A stretch of 41,759 nucleotides of DNA from Saprospiraceae bacterium (GCA_020846655.1 JADLDL010000114.1:1-41759); one strand, 5' to 3'. Positions 1 to 8,926 are shown, counted from the stretch's first letter. A program made the numbers and translations. Notes: a model not told the origin generated them from the sequence alone.

Positions 1-24
1 TAATACGTCTTTGGCTTGTGCCAT
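1..24 (-). CDS. Start of a minus-strand gene running off the window (partial)
   Basis: Reading the minus strand, an ATG at position 24 opens a frame M-A-Q-A-K-D-V-L that continues past the left edge. It is preceded by an A-rich stretch, as is common before Bacteroidota start codons. Only eight codons are visible, so no function can be given and the gene itself is uncertain. Confidence 0.35.
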
Positions 25-123
25 CGCTTTTTTGTTTAATCTAACCGATATGTCAAAGAACTAACTATTTTCTCAAAACCTTATGGCGCATCCTAACATT
101 AAAACTTTGTGGCGCACAGCAAA

Positions 124-175
124 GGTTGGAGGGTTAGACGGTTGGAAGGTTGGATGGGGTAGAAGGTTGGATGGG
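124..175. repeat. Octamer tandem array, left arm (inverted orientation)
   Basis: About six degenerate 8-bp units of the form ggttNgaN. They are the reverse complement of the array at 321-464, so the two arrays face each other across about 145 bp. The copies here are more diverged than those on the right. Confidence 0.7.
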
Positions 176-182
176 TGCTGTG

Positions 183-310
183 CGGCAACAAAGGTTTAAT
201 GTTTAAGTACGCCGTAAAGTTTTGTTGCCGTAGTTGGCCTACCCGCCAACTACATTCGAGATCCTGGCATACCCTCGCTCCGCCGTTGCTGTTGGCGGGA
301 CGCCAACAGC
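183..310. repeat. Group of hairpins between the two octamer arrays
   Basis: Three inverted repeats lie here: cggcaacaaa (183-192) with tttgttgccg (221-230); gttggc (233-238) with gccaac (245-250); and gctgttggcg (288-297) with cgccaacagc (301-310), separated by 3 nt. No convincing gene is seen in 25-538. The short open frames over 234-440 are made by the repeat period. Confidence 0.6.
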
Positions 311-320
311 GGCAAAAAAA

Positions 321-464
321 CCGTCCAACCGTCTAACCGTCCAACCGTCTAACCGTCTAACCGTCCAACCGTCCAACCGTCTAACCGTCCAACCGTCCAA
401 CCGTCTAACCGTCCAACCGTCCAACCGTCTAACCGTCTAACCGTCTAACTTTCTAACCCTCTAA
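321..464. repeat. Octamer tandem repeat, 18 units
   Basis: Eighteen consecutive 8-bp units. The first sixteen are ccgtccaa or ccgtctaa, differing only at the C/T position. The last two (ctttctaa, ccctctaa) have decayed. The C and T variants are interspersed, which suggests repeated slippage or unequal exchange. The array ends about 40 bp before the promoter of the Nudix regulator gene. Confidence 0.95.
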
Positions 465-504
465 CCCAAAAAAAGAAATTGGTGTTAAAATGACAATAAG
501 TCCG

Positions 505-512
505 TAAATTTG
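505..512 (+). promoter_or_regulatory. Promoter -7 element of the Nudix regulator gene
   Basis: The sequence taaatttg matches the Bacteroidota -7 consensus TAnnTTTG, 26 bp before the start codon at 539. A TTG at 479-481 is a weak -33 candidate. Confidence 0.5.
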
Positions 513-538
513 ACCTGAAACTAAAGCAACATGGTAAA

Positions 539-1228
539 ATGAGTGAAATTGAGAGCTTCTTCAAGTCGGCGTTCTCAGTTGACAATGTCATTTTTGGTTT
601 TGACGGCAGTGAATTAAAAGTCCTTTTAATTCAACGCGGCGCCGCGCCGTTCAAAGGGAAATGGGCATTGCCCGGCGATTTGGTATACCCCAATGAAAAC
701 CTGGATACCGCTGCCGAACGTGTACTGGAGCAATTGACGGGGCTGAGGGGCGTGTATCTCGAACAGGTTAAGGCTTTTGGCGCAGTAAACCGGCATCCGC
801 TGGGGCGCGTCATCACCATTGCCTACTATTCACTCATTAAAATCAGCGACTTTGCGGTCACACCGGCCTCGTTTGCCCAATCGGCCCACTGGCACACAGT
901 GCTTGATGTCGGCGAACTGGCGTTTGACCACAACGAAATCCTCGACACCTGCCTGCGCCGGCTCAAATTGAAAGTTCGGATGGCCCCCGTTGGATTTGAA
1001 CTGTTGCCGCCCAAGTTTACGCTTACCGAGTTGCAGCAACTCTACGAAGCCGTGTTGGTGGAGAAACTCGACAAGCGGAATTTTCGCAAAAAAATCCTTT
1101 CCATGAACCTTCTGCTCGACCTCAACGAGGTGCAGGAAGGCGTCGCCCACCGCCCCGCCAAACTCTACCAGTTTGACCGCGAAAACTACGAGCAATTCGT
1201 ATCGGAAGGTTTTAGTTTTGACCTGTGA
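539..1228 (+). CDS. NrtR-like Nudix-domain transcriptional regulator
   Basis: 229 residues. Residues about 10-140 form a Nudix fold and about 150-229 a winged-helix DNA-binding region, the architecture of the NrtR/AraR-type regulators that control NAD or sugar metabolism in bacteria. The Nudix box (GDLVYP...NENLDTAAERVLEQLTG) keeps the framework glycines and arginine. The usual RExxEE acidic residues read R-V-L-E-Q-L, so catalytic metal binding is probably lost and the domain would act as a ligand sensor. The start at 539 is forced, because an ATG at 531 runs straight into a stop overlapping it. The stop abuts the stop of the convergent gene with no spacer. The regulated pathway cannot be read from the neighbours, since no NAD or arabinose genes are seen nearby. 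Confidence 0.85.
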   Translation: MSEIESFFKSAFSVDNVIFGFDGSELKVLLIQRGAAPFKGKWALPGDLVYPNENLDTAAERVLEQLTGLRGVYLEQVKAFGAVNRHPLGRVITIAYYSLIKISDFAVTPASFAQSAHWHTVLDVGELAFDHNEILDTCLRRLKLKVRMAPVGFELLPPKFTLTELQQLYEAVLVEKLDKRNFRKKILSMNLLLDLNEVQEGVAHRPAKLYQFDRENYEQFVSEGFSFDL

Positions 1229-3514
1229 TCAACGCGCTACGGTGAGGGCACAGCGCCCGGCCCGCTGGCCACGACTACTGCTCATTTCCAGAAAATAAAC
1301 ACCCGGCTCCCAGTTGCTTACCGGAATGGTAAACACACTGTCGGGGGCTTCCCCCTGCGCGACCCGGCGCCCCAGCACATCGAAGGCTTGCCACTGCACG
1401 GGCTGGCCTACGGGCCAATCGACCCGCACCCAATGCCGCGCCGGATTGGGGCTGAGGTGGGGGGCTATCTGCCTGATTTCAGTCAAATTGTTGCTGCTTA
1501 CTGTGCAATCTACCAGTTCAGTTTTGTAGACCGTCAGGCCGCCACGCAGGTTGCCGACCACCAGGTCGAGCATCCCGTCGCCGTCCAGATCGCCGAATGC
1601 CGGCGAACTCCGGTTGCCCTCGTCGAGGTTGCCATAGGTATCCGAAACCACGCCGTAGGGCGATTCGGAGGCTACGATGTCGGTGTAGGCTTCCAAATGG
1701 CCTTCCTGGGTGCCGGCGACCAGCAAAAATGCGCCGTTGGGTAGGGTAACGATCGCCGGAATACTGTACCCCACGTCGGAGGGTGGCACCCGGGTGTCGA
1801 CGCCGCCAATCTTGCTCAGGGTAGGGGAGGCTTCAAACACCGGGTTGTCGGGGGCGCCGATGTTTCGGAAAAAATTCAGGTTGCCGTTGCGCTCGCCCAT
1901 CACGATGTCCATGAGGCCGTCGCTATCGAGGTCCACGATTGTGGGGGTGGAGAAGGAGCCGACGTCCATGGTTACCCACATCGCATTGAAATCGCGCTGA
2001 AACTGCATGGGTTTGTTGGGGCCGGCCGTGTTGCGGTAGTAGTAGAGAGAGCCCAGGTTGCTGCCCACCAGGAGGTCCAGGTCATTGTCGTTGTCCAGGT
2101 CCCCGAAAGCCGGGAAAAAATCATAGTCGTTGGGCGCGAATTCGGAAAGCCCCAGCCAGTCTTCATCGTCCAGGTTGAATTTCGGGCTGCTGCTGCTGCC
2201 GGTGTTGCGAAACAGCTGCAAACTGGCATTCTGGGCAATGCCATCGGCAAAGTAGCCATAGTTGCCCACCACCAGATCGAGCCGGCCATCGGCATCGATA
2301 TCCACCAGGGCCGGATGCGAGGCAGTACCCACGTCGATCATGTCGCTGACAAACAGGCGTTTGGTCTGTAGTTCGAAATGGTGCCCCGACGCGGCGGTAT
2401 TCGGGTAATACCAGATGCATTCGGTGTCGTCGTTCCGGAATTTGTCGTTTGGCGCGGCCACCAGGTCTTTCCGGCCGTCGTTGTTCAGGTCGAGGTAAAA
2501 CGGGGCCGGGAAGGTGGTCAGGTCTACCGGTGTGCTGTAGGACGGAAAGCCGGAGTCCTGCTCGGTCATCCAGGCGACATTGGCGTTGCCGCCGTTGAGC
2601 ATCATGTTGAAACAATTGAAGGAAATATCGCCCAGCACAATTTCTTTGTCGCCGTCGCCTTCCTGGTCAAAGGTCATGATGGTGGACCCCGGGTGCCGGG
2701 AGTCGTCGCGGTCGTCGACCGGAATTGGGCCGGCAAAACAGGACACACAGGTGTCGGGTTTGGGGCTCAGGCAATTGATACAGGGCAAGACGCCGCTCTC
2801 ATAAAACCGGCCCCAGCAGCGGTCGGTAATGCGGTAAATCAGGCTGTCGTTGCCGAAACCCATTTCGGCCGACATGTTTTCCGCCAGCCAGACGTGGCCG
2901 CCTGCCAGGCCATCAAAGGTGAGGATGTCGAGGTCGCCGTCGCCGTCGATATCATCCACCGCCGGCAAATCCGTTTGGGCAATCAGGAGGTTGTTCCAAA
3001 AGCCGGGTATGGTGGAGGGATAAAAAATGGCATAGGGATCGCAGGTCGGACAGCTCGGATACGAAGATCGAAACGGTTTGAATTTCAGGATTTTGTTTTC
3101 AAAATAGCCGGTATAGACCTGCACTTCCTGCGAACTTACCGCCAGGGACGCACAAAAAATATCAGCGGCGCCGTCGCCATTGTAATCCCGCAGCAGGGCG
3201 TAATCTCTCAACAGGGGAAAGTAGCACGCATATTCCGGGGCAAAGCGATAACTGGTTTTTCCAGGCGTGCCTTCGTTCAAAAAGGTCAACAACACATCGC
3301 CCGAACGGTCAAAGACCACCAGGTCGGGTATTTGATCCTGGTTCAGGTCTGCGGCCGACAATTGCGGGGCATTCAAACCGCCGGCAAACGGAAATTCCAG
3401 GGTTTGACCGTTGCTGCTCACCGGGAAATCGAGGCGCTGAAACATTTGGGTTTGCGCGCTCAATTGCCATCCCATGAAGGCGCTTACCAGGGAAAAAAGA
3501 AGTCGTACGTGCAT
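1229..3514 (-). CDS. Secreted FG-GAP/VCBS repeat protein with T9SS sorting domain
   Basis: 761 residues from the ATG at 3514, which opens a clear signal peptide (MHVRLLFSLVSAFMGWQLSAQ). The frame stays open upstream to 3697, but only through the tandem repeat, so the longer start is rejected. Eight or so FG-GAP/VCBS calcium-binding motifs are spread along the protein, for example DIDGDGDLDIL, DLNNDGRKDLV, DIDADGRLDLVVGN and DLDGDGMLDLVVGN. These predict a beta-propeller. The last about 75 residues (from HLSPNPARHW to the end) form a type A T9SS C-terminal sorting domain, so the protein should cross the outer membrane and be anchored or released. A cysteine cluster CINCLSPKPDTCVSC lies in the first half. 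Its ligand or role is unknown. Confidence 0.9.
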   Translation of the reverse strand: MHVRLLFSLVSAFMGWQLSAQTQMFQRLDFPVSSNGQTLEFPFAGGLNAPQLSAADLNQDQIPDLVVFDRSGDVLLTFLNEGTPGKTSYRFAPEYACYFPLLRDYALLRDYNGDGAADIFCASLAVSSQEVQVYTGYFENKILKFKPFRSSYPSCPTCDPYAIFYPSTIPGFWNNLLIAQTDLPAVDDIDGDGDLDILTFDGLAGGHVWLAENMSAEMGFGNDSLIYRITDRCWGRFYESGVLPCINCLSPKPDTCVSCFAGPIPVDDRDDSRHPGSTIMTFDQEGDGDKEIVLGDISFNCFNMMLNGGNANVAWMTEQDSGFPSYSTPVDLTTFPAPFYLDLNNDGRKDLVAAPNDKFRNDDTECIWYYPNTAASGHHFELQTKRLFVSDMIDVGTASHPALVDIDADGRLDLVVGNYGYFADGIAQNASLQLFRNTGSSSSPKFNLDDEDWLGLSEFAPNDYDFFPAFGDLDNDNDLDLLVGSNLGSLYYYRNTAGPNKPMQFQRDFNAMWVTMDVGSFSTPTIVDLDSDGLMDIVMGERNGNLNFFRNIGAPDNPVFEASPTLSKIGGVDTRVPPSDVGYSIPAIVTLPNGAFLLVAGTQEGHLEAYTDIVASESPYGVVSDTYGNLDEGNRSSPAFGDLDGDGMLDLVVGNLRGGLTVYKTELVDCTVSSNNLTEIRQIAPHLSPNPARHWVRVDWPVGQPVQWQAFDVLGRRVAQGEAPDSVFTIPVSNWEPGVYFLEMSSSRGQRAGRCALTVAR

Positions 3515-3549
3515 TTCTGTTGTAATTTTGGCCAAATTTGTTCCAGCCG

Positions 3550-3557
3550 CAAACCTA
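3550..3557 (-). promoter_or_regulatory. Promoter -7 element of the VCBS protein gene
   Basis: The minus strand reads taggtttg, matching TAnnTTTG, 35 bp before the ATG at 3514. This supports 3514 over a start inside the upstream repeat. No good -33 element is seen. Confidence 0.45.
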
Positions 3558-3614
3558 ACAGTTTTCCTTGCCCGGAACCCCTTCGATTTCAAACCCCGCA
3601 AAACCTGGACAAAA

Positions 3615-3714
3615 ATTGGGATATTGGATATTGGGATATTGAATATCCCAATATCCCAATATCCCAATATCCCAATATCCCAATATCCAATATCCAATAT
3701 CCAATATCCAATCT
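3615..3714. repeat. Octamer/heptamer tandem repeat with a self-complementary left arm
   Basis: From about 3642 the plus strand carries five aatatccc units, then four aatatcc units. The left part (about 3615-3641) is the same sequence in reverse complement (attgggatattgg and so on). The whole can therefore fold into a long hairpin. It ends directly at the start codon at 3715 of the next gene, where a ribosome binding site would normally sit. Confidence 0.92.
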
Positions 3715-4311
3715 ATGATCTACGAATTTAACGGCTACCGCCCGGTGATCCATCCCTCCGCTTTTATTCATCCGCAGGCGGCGGTGACCGGCAATGTCAT
3801 CATCGGGCGCGATGTGTACGTGGGCCCCGGGGCTGCCCTGCGGGGCGATTGGGGGCAAATCCTGATCGAAGATGGCTGCAATGTGCAGGAAAATTGTACC
3901 CTGCACATGTTTCCCGGGCTGCGGGTACATTTGCACGAAGCGGCCCACATCGGCCACGGGGCCATCATCCACGGCGCTACCGTTGGCCGCAACAGCCTCA
4001 TTGGGATGAATGCCGTGCTGATGGACGAGGTGGAAATTGGGGAAGAATGCATCGTCGGCGCGCTTTGTTTTGTCAAAAACGGCGAAAAAATCCCCCGGCG
4101 CAGTTTGGTGGTGGGCAATCCCGGCAAAATCATCCGGGAAGTAAGCGACGACATGATCGCCTGGAAAACGGAAGGCACCGGCTTGTATCAGCAACTGCCC
4201 GCCGAATGCTATGCCTCCCTGCGCCCCTGCGAACCCCTGCGCGAACTGCCGGCGGACCGCAACATCCAAGCCAAAGGTTATTCAATGTGGAAAGGCCCGG
4301 CAGGTGAATAG
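3715..4311 (+). CDS. paaY: PaaY/gamma-carbonic-anhydrase-like hexapeptide protein
   Basis: 198 residues, the usual length of PaaY/CaiE-type proteins. The sequence is a left-handed beta-helix of hexapeptide repeats with the gamma-carbonic-anhydrase metal histidines: H64 in LHMFPG, and H81 and H86 in HIGHGAIIHG, with the 81/86 spacing typical of the family. RGDWG at 43-47 also fits. PaaY hydrolyses dead-end CoA thioesters in phenylacetate breakdown, but no paa genes are seen here, so a carbonic-anhydrase-like or thioesterase role is left open. The C-terminal about 45 residues are PaaY-like. The start codon directly follows the aatatcc repeat and no Shine-Dalgarno sequence is present. Confidence 0.85.
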   Translation: MIYEFNGYRPVIHPSAFIHPQAAVTGNVIIGRDVYVGPGAALRGDWGQILIEDGCNVQENCTLHMFPGLRVHLHEAAHIGHGAIIHGATVGRNSLIGMNAVLMDEVEIGEECIVGALCFVKNGEKIPRRSLVVGNPGKIIREVSDDMIAWKTEGTGLYQQLPAECYASLRPCEPLRELPADRNIQAKGYSMWKGPAGE

Positions 4312-4357
4312 GCCTTGCCTCCGGCGGGAATTAAATTCCGCTTAACGCCGGGCTTCG

Positions 4358-4389
4358 CTTGCGCTCCCGGGCAATTTACTGTAGATTTG
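4358..4389 (+). promoter_or_regulatory. Promoter before a possible 20-residue ORF
   Basis: A cttg at 4358-4361 lies 20 bp from tagatttg at 4382-4389, close to the Bacteroidota TTTG-N19to21-TAnnTTTG pattern. Transcription would start near 4396. Confidence 0.45.
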
Positions 4390-4417
4390 CAAGCCAAACG
4401 TACCCCCAACAACCCCC

Positions 4418-4480
4418 ATGAACCAAACATCTGACGCTCGCCTACCATTCAAGAAATATTCCCTCGTTGTTCAGGTTTAG
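4418..4480 (+). CDS. Possible 20-residue leader peptide or small protein
   Basis: An ATG at 4418 opens MNQTSDARLPFKKYSLVVQV and a stop. It sits about 22 nt after the predicted transcription start and 8 nt before a terminator-like hairpin. This arrangement suggests a short independent transcript or a leader region of the gene at 4614. With only 20 codons it could be chance. Apart from this, nothing is seen in 4312-4613. Confidence 0.25.
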   Translation: MNQTSDARLPFKKYSLVVQV

Positions 4481-4487
4481 TCCCGAA

Positions 4488-4530
4488 GGCTTCAATGGCC
4501 TGGTGATATCCATGCCTGAAGCCCTTTTTT
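4488..4530 (+). terminator. Terminator or attenuator hairpin
   Basis: The stem ggcttca (4488-4494) pairs with tgaagcc (4517-4523) and is followed by cttttttcc. An inner atgg/ccat stem strengthens it. It lies between the short ORF at 4418 and the secreted protein at 4614. Confidence 0.55.
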
Positions 4531-4613
4531 CCGCAACCTGTCTCCCGCTTGTATGCCTTCCTGCATCCCCGATTCAGGTGTGACACGTCTCCTTTTTCAC
4601 AAACATATCTTTT

Positions 4614-5198
4614 ATGAAAACACTCAAAATGCTTTTGTTTTTGCTGTCGCCCCTCTTGTTGGGGGTTTGCAGCACGGCCCAGGGCCAGCGCAAAGGGATC
4701 CTCGCCGAGTATCCCGAACTCAGAAACCCCGTGGTGGCGCAACGCGGCACCGTCGCTGATGCCGACAGCGCGCTGAGCGGCCCACAAATCATCGTGGTGT
4801 GCAGTCAAACCAAGGCGCGGGCCGTAGATGCTATTATTCAATGGCCCGGCCAACTCCGCTCCTTCGAGCAACTCCGCCTGGATGTGAGTTTTTACAAACA
4901 AGGCTTTTCCAACAACCGCTATGCGATCCTTTGGCCCATGGAAAAAAACAAAAAGGCACGGGTCGTCGATCAAAAAATGGAGCGATCCCGCGAGTTGTCG
5001 GCTGGCCTGGAACTCACCGTACTGGACATGGCCAGGGGCGATGCCGGCCAGGGCGCCACCCTCAAACTGGAAGGCCTGGACCCCGGCAAAACGTATTTCT
5101 GGCGCGTACTTCGGAAAGGCCAGCGCGACTGGCAATCCAGCGAAATTATCCGGATCGAAGCCCCTACCTGCCCGGTCGATTTCATTGAAAAGCAGTAG
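4614..5198 (+). CDS. Small secreted protein of unknown function
   Basis: 194 residues. The N-terminus (MKTLKMLLFLLSPLLLGVCSTAQGQ) is a signal peptide, probably cut by signal peptidase I. The cysteine at LLGVC is not in a good lipobox. The C-terminal half has a pattern resembling the last strands of a fibronectin-III-like domain (LDPGKTYFWRVLRKGQRDW). No family is recognised with confidence. It lies 54 bp upstream of the large surface protein on the same strand and may be co-transcribed with it. Cellular location is likely periplasm or surface. Confidence 0.75.
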   Translation: MKTLKMLLFLLSPLLLGVCSTAQGQRKGILAEYPELRNPVVAQRGTVADADSALSGPQIIVVCSQTKARAVDAIIQWPGQLRSFEQLRLDVSFYKQGFSNNRYAILWPMEKNKKARVVDQKMERSRELSAGLELTVLDMARGDAGQGATLKLEGLDPGKTYFWRVLRKGQRDWQSSEIIRIEAPTCPVDFIEKQ

Positions 5199-5252
5199 GC
5201 TACCCGAGCCTGCCGCCTGGGTCACCTTTTTTACAATAAAAACCAAACCGAC

Positions 5253-8200
5253 ATGAAACAAATACCTTCCGGTTATGCACTGGGCTACCGGATACTGGCC
5301 TTCCTGCTCTGCGCCAGTCCGCTGCTCCTGAACGCGCAAGTGCAGGCGACGTTCTTTGATATCAACCCCAACAATTCGTCGCTCGACGCTGCCGACCCCG
5401 ACGGCGCTTCCGGGGGCCGGGTGAATGGCCTGGGCCGCGCTGCTGACGGCTCCGCCTACTATGCGGCCTCTGAATGGGGCGGTATTTACCGCAGCAACGA
5501 CACGGGCCGCAACTGGTTCCGACTCAACGGCCACCGCCCTTCCGTTACCTGGGATGTGGAAGTGGACCCCTCCAACTCTAATCGGATCTACGCCACCTCT
5601 TTTTACGATGGCCGTATCAACAGCCTGGCCGGCATCAACGTGTCCAACGACGGCGGCACCACCTGGACGCACCCTGCCACCGCCACCCCGCCCGCAGCGC
5701 CGTATACCAGCACCGCCAGGCGACAAGAGCCTTCCGCGTTCGGTATCGCTATCGACCCGGCCAATACCAACAACGTCTACATCGGCACCAATACCGGCCT
5801 GGCCATCAGCAACAACGCCGGCGCTACCTGGCGCTACGTGGACCCCACGCCTGCCGACCCTGCCGACAATGTCTGGGACGTGGTGGTGCACCACGGCGGC
5901 ATTATCGACATCGTGGGCGACGACGGCCACTCCCGTTCCACCGACGGTGGCACCACCTGGACAACCGCTACCACGGCATCCACCTTGCCCTCCGGGCGGG
6001 CGTCCATCGCCGTCTCTCCTGATGAAGCCTACGTGCTCTTTGCCGTAGTTGGCACCACCTTGTTTCAAACCACCGATGCCGGCGCCAACTGGACCGGCAT
6101 GACCAACCCCAGCCCGCAAGGCCGCATTCCCTTTGTGGCCACCAACCAACGCGCCGGGCAGGGTTTCGACCTCTGGTTTGGCGACGTCGGCCTGTGGCGC
6201 ACCACCTGCACCACACCGGCCAGCCCGGCCTTCGGCGGCGCCGCTCGCGCACCGGCCAACGCCTGGACCGGCTCTTTTACCCGGTCGGCCGGCGGGCACG
6301 ACGACTGCGCCGACATTTTGTTCGACCCCGCCGCCGCAACCGATGCCTGCCCCGTTCTGTTTTCCTCCGATGGCGGGGTATATTTCAACACCCTCAACGG
6401 CGCCGGGTGCCAGAGCCCGGTTTGGGAGCAACCCACCGTGACGCCGCACGGCTTGTGGCCTTTCGCCATGAGTGGCGCCATTCGGGCCGGTGAAGACCCG
6501 GAAGACCTCTACTTTGGCAACCAGGACAACGGCTCCTTCAGCAGCACCAACGCCGGCGCCAATACGCCTGGTTGGACCAACCGGGATTGTTGCGACGGTT
6601 TTGATTTTTCTTCCGACAACAACCGCGCCCTGTACACGATTTGTTGCTTTTCGCCGGCGCCGGCCAACCGGCTTTTCCTGCGCAACCCCGGCCTGGCCGG
6701 CGGTGCTGAAATCAATACCTATCCGCCGGGCGGGCTGCGGGGTTTTGCCTTTGACGATATTTTGGACCAGTTCGGACCCGACGATTACGCCGTGGTGACC
6801 AACACCGGCTTGTTTATCACCACCAATATTACCGCCAGCCCGGTGGTGTGGTCGGCAGAGCTGGGTGCTGCCACGAGCCCGGCCTCCATTTGCAACATCA
6901 AAGCCTCCGACAACAGCGGTACGCCAGTGTTTTATGGGCAAAGTTCCGCGGTCAGTTGCGACGACCGGAACCCCAATCCCAAACAACTCTGGCGCTTTAC
7001 CGGTACCGCGCCGGCGGGCACCTGGCAACAGATCAATACGCCGGGCGGAACCGGTGGATTTGGGGTGTACGACGTGGACCCCAACAATTCGAACCGGATC
7101 TTTGCTTCGCACCTGCGCCCGGGCAACAACCCGCAAATGCTGCTGTCGACCGATGGCGGCGCCACCTGGCAAAACATGCCGGAACTGGACCGCCTGATGA
7201 CGGGCAACGGCGTGTTTCGGGCGCAAACCACGATAGGGCCTTCCAATTTCACGGGATTTCAGGGCTACCCGCAGCCGAGTTTTGTGGCATTTGACCCGCT
7301 GGAATCGAGGATTTTGGTGGCCGGCGCTGCCGATGCCGGGGTCTTTGTGTCCAACGACGGCGGCGTGTGCTGGACCCTCATTTCTGACCCGTTTAACTCC
7401 CATATCTCCGGCATTCCGCACATCCCGCGACCTAAATTTGCCTATTTCAGCCACCAGCCCGACCAGGCCGGCAAAAAAATAGTACACCTGTACATCGGTT
7501 CGCAGGGCCGGGGGGTGTGGCGCACCGAACTCACGATCGACGGTTTTCCGAGCACCAGCCTTTCGGGCGTGGTTACCCCGCCCAATTGCCCGGGCGGCTG
7601 CGACGGCAGCATCAACCTCACACCTTCGGGCGGTCAAGCGCCCTACAGTTTCCGCTGGAGCAACGGTCAAACGAGCGAAGATGCTTCAGGGCTGTGCCAG
7701 GGTACGTACACCGTCACGGTATCGGACCAACTGGGCTGCGTGACCCGCACGTTTTCGGTACCGGATGGCGTGGATGTGACGCCGCCGGTGATTACCTGTC
7801 CGCCGCCTATTACCATCAGTTGCGAAGTGCCGCCCATCCCTGCCACGACGGGCAACCCGGTCGTTACCGACAATTGCCAGGTAGCCGGCACCAGTTTTGC
7901 AGATATCCGGATTCCGGGCAGTTGCCCCGGCAATTTCACCATCAACCGGACCTGGCGGGCTGTGGATGCCAGCAGCAATACGGCCACTTGTTTGCAAGTC
8001 ATCAAGGTGCAGGATATCAAAGCGCCGGTGGTGACGTGTCCGCCCAACATCACCGTTACCTGCAACACCACTCCGGATAGCACGGGCGTGGCCACGGCGC
8101 TCGACAATTGCGACCCCAGTCCGGTGCTGTCGTTTGCCGACGGCGTACCGACGGGCGATTGCGATTGGTTCTGTACGTTCCAGCGCACCTGGACGGCCGT

Positions 8201-8750
8201 CGACAACTGCAACAATGTGGGCACCTGTGCGCAGGTCATTACCAAAAATACCCTGCCGCTCATTGAGCAAGCCTTAAACGCCGATGTAGACGGCGACGGG
8301 CGGCCGGATCTGCTGGTGGTGGGTGTCAGCAACAGCACGCTGACGATTCCGCCGGGCCGGGGCATTTGCATCATCCAGTGGATGCCGAGTCTGGGCGCGG
8401 TGCCTTCAGGGATCAAGTTTGGGAAACCCGTGGTGGGCGCCGATTGCCTGCCGGGTACCAATCCGCTGGATGGCGCCGGCAAACTGGTGAACCCGCTGTT
8501 GGCGGAAGCCCTGAAACTGAACATCATGATGCGCTTGTATCCGACGCTGGCCACCCGGAAGATCAACACGTTCGGTTGCTCCATTGCGCCGATTATCATT
8601 CAGGCGCTGGCGCCCGATGCTGATGTGAAGGAGTTGCTGCGGGTGACCAATGCCGCGCTTGGCAACATCGCTTTGCAGCCGCATTTGACCGAGTTGCTGG
8701 CGGCCTTGCAGTGCATCAATGCGCCGTTGGATGTGTGTACGCCTCCGTAG
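5253..8750 (+). CDS. Large secreted Asp-box (VPS10/BNR-like) protein with SprB and HYR domains
   Basis: 1165 residues with an N-terminal signal peptide ending near LLLNAQ. Residues about 40-765 carry at least seven Asp-box motifs ([40 protein letters not shown] and others), predicting one or two sortilin/sialidase-type beta-propellers. This propeller alone does not show enzyme activity. Residues about 770-835 form a SprB-type repeat ([12 protein letters not shown]...[10 protein letters not shown]). Two HYR-like Ig modules follow at about 838-1005, each beginning with PPVITCPP or APVVTCPP. The final 160 residues start with a DVDGDGRPD calcium-type motif and then a cysteine-containing alpha-rich region that I do not recognise. 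There is no typical type A T9SS sorting domain at the end, although the rest of the architecture is that of T9SS cargo. A surface adhesion or binding role is inferred. Confidence 0.85.
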   Translation: MKQIPSGYALGYRILAFLLCASPLLLNAQVQATFFDINPNNSSLDAADPDGASGGRVNGLGRAADGSAYYAASEWGGIYRSNDTGRNWFRLNGHRPSVTWDVEVDPSNSNRIYATSFYDGRINSLAGINVSNDGGTTWTHPATATPPAAPYTSTARRQEPSAFGIAIDPANTNNVYIGTNTGLAISNNAGATWRYVDPTPADPADNVWDVVVHHGGIIDIVGDDGHSRSTDGGTTWTTATTASTLPSGRASIAVSPDEAYVLFAVVGTTLFQTTDAGANWTGMTNPSPQGRIPFVATNQRAGQGFDLWFGDVGLWRTTCTTPASPAFGGAARAPANAWTGSFTRSAGGHDDCADILFDPAAATDACPVLFSSDGGVYFNTLNGAGCQSPVWEQPTVTPHGLWPFAMSGAIRAGEDPEDLYFGNQDNGSFSSTNAGANTPGWTNRDCCDGFDFSSDNNRALYTICCFSPAPANRLFLRNPGLAGGAEINTYPPGGLRGFAFDDILDQFGPDDYAVVTNTGLFITTNITASPVVWSAELGAATSPASICNIKASDNSGTPVFYGQSSAVSCDDRNPNPKQLWRFTGTAPAGTWQQINTPGGTGGFGVYDVDPNNSNRIFASHLRPGNNPQMLLSTDGGATWQNMPELDRLMTGNGVFRAQTTIGPSNFTGFQGYPQPSFVAFDPLESRILVAGAADAGVFVSNDGGVCWTLISDPFNSHISGIPHIPRPKFAYFSHQPDQAGKKIVHLYIGSQGRGVWRTELTIDGFPSTSLSGVVTPPNCPGGCDGSINLTPSGGQAPYSFRWSNGQTSEDASGLCQGTYTVTVSDQLGCVTRTFSVPDGVDVTPPVITCPPPITISCEVPPIPATTGNPVVTDNCQVAGTSFADIRIPGSCPGNFTINRTWRAVDASSNTATCLQVIKVQDIKAPVVTCPPNITVTCNTTPDSTGVATALDNCDPSPVLSFADGVPTGDCDWFCTFQRTWTAVDNCNNVGTCAQVITKNTLPLIEQALNADVDGDGRPDLLVVGVSNSTLTIPPGRGICIIQWMPSLGAVPSGIKFGKPVVGADCLPGTNPLDGAGKLVNPLLAEALKLNIMMRLYPTLATRKINTFGCSIAPIIIQALAPDADVKELLRVTNAALGNIALQPHLTELLAALQCINAPLDVCTPP

Positions 8751-8784
8751 GGGTTCATCGGTTTGTAGTAAGTACACCGTAAGT

Positions 8785-8834
8785 AAATCGGCAAAAGGTA
8801 TGTTAGCGCAGGCTAATGTGTCTTTTGCCGATTT
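8785..8834 (+). terminator. Long hairpin after the Asp-box protein gene
   Basis: aaatcggcaaaag (8785-8797) is the perfect reverse complement of cttttgccgattt (8822-8834). An inner ttagc/gctaa stem lies in the loop, and T-rich sequence follows. It probably terminates the gene ending at 8750. Confidence 0.65.
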
Positions 8835-8858
8835 AAATTTTTATCGGGCGGATTTCTC

Positions 8859-8866
8859 TATTTTTG
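8859..8866 (+). promoter_or_regulatory. Promoter -7 element for the TIR-TPR gene pair
   Basis: tatttttg matches TAnnTTTG, 60 bp before the ATG at 8927 and just after the upstream terminator hairpin. The -33 element is not clear. Confidence 0.45.
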
Positions 8867-8926
8867 CCGGACAATGGTTTTTTAAGAGCACATTACTGCC
8901 ATTTCCGTGTTTTACATTTGATTGAT

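Noticed and set aside
234-440. Short ORF encoding PSNRLTVQ repeats
   Set aside because: An 8-bp repeat gives an 8-residue period in any open frame; no start signal or conservation visible.
3515-3697. N-terminal extension of the VCBS protein
   Set aside because: It would put a repeat-encoded stretch before a clear signal peptide; a -7 element at 3550-3557 lies inside it.
2378-3718. A plus-strand open frame of 446 codons over the VCBS gene
   Set aside because: Antisense to FG-GAP repeats and ending in the tandem repeat.
4449-7670. A minus-strand open frame of 1073 codons
   Set aside because: It is antisense to the signal-peptide and Asp-box proteins. Its sequence is Gly/Arg/Val-rich with no domain, a shadow of GC-rich codon use.
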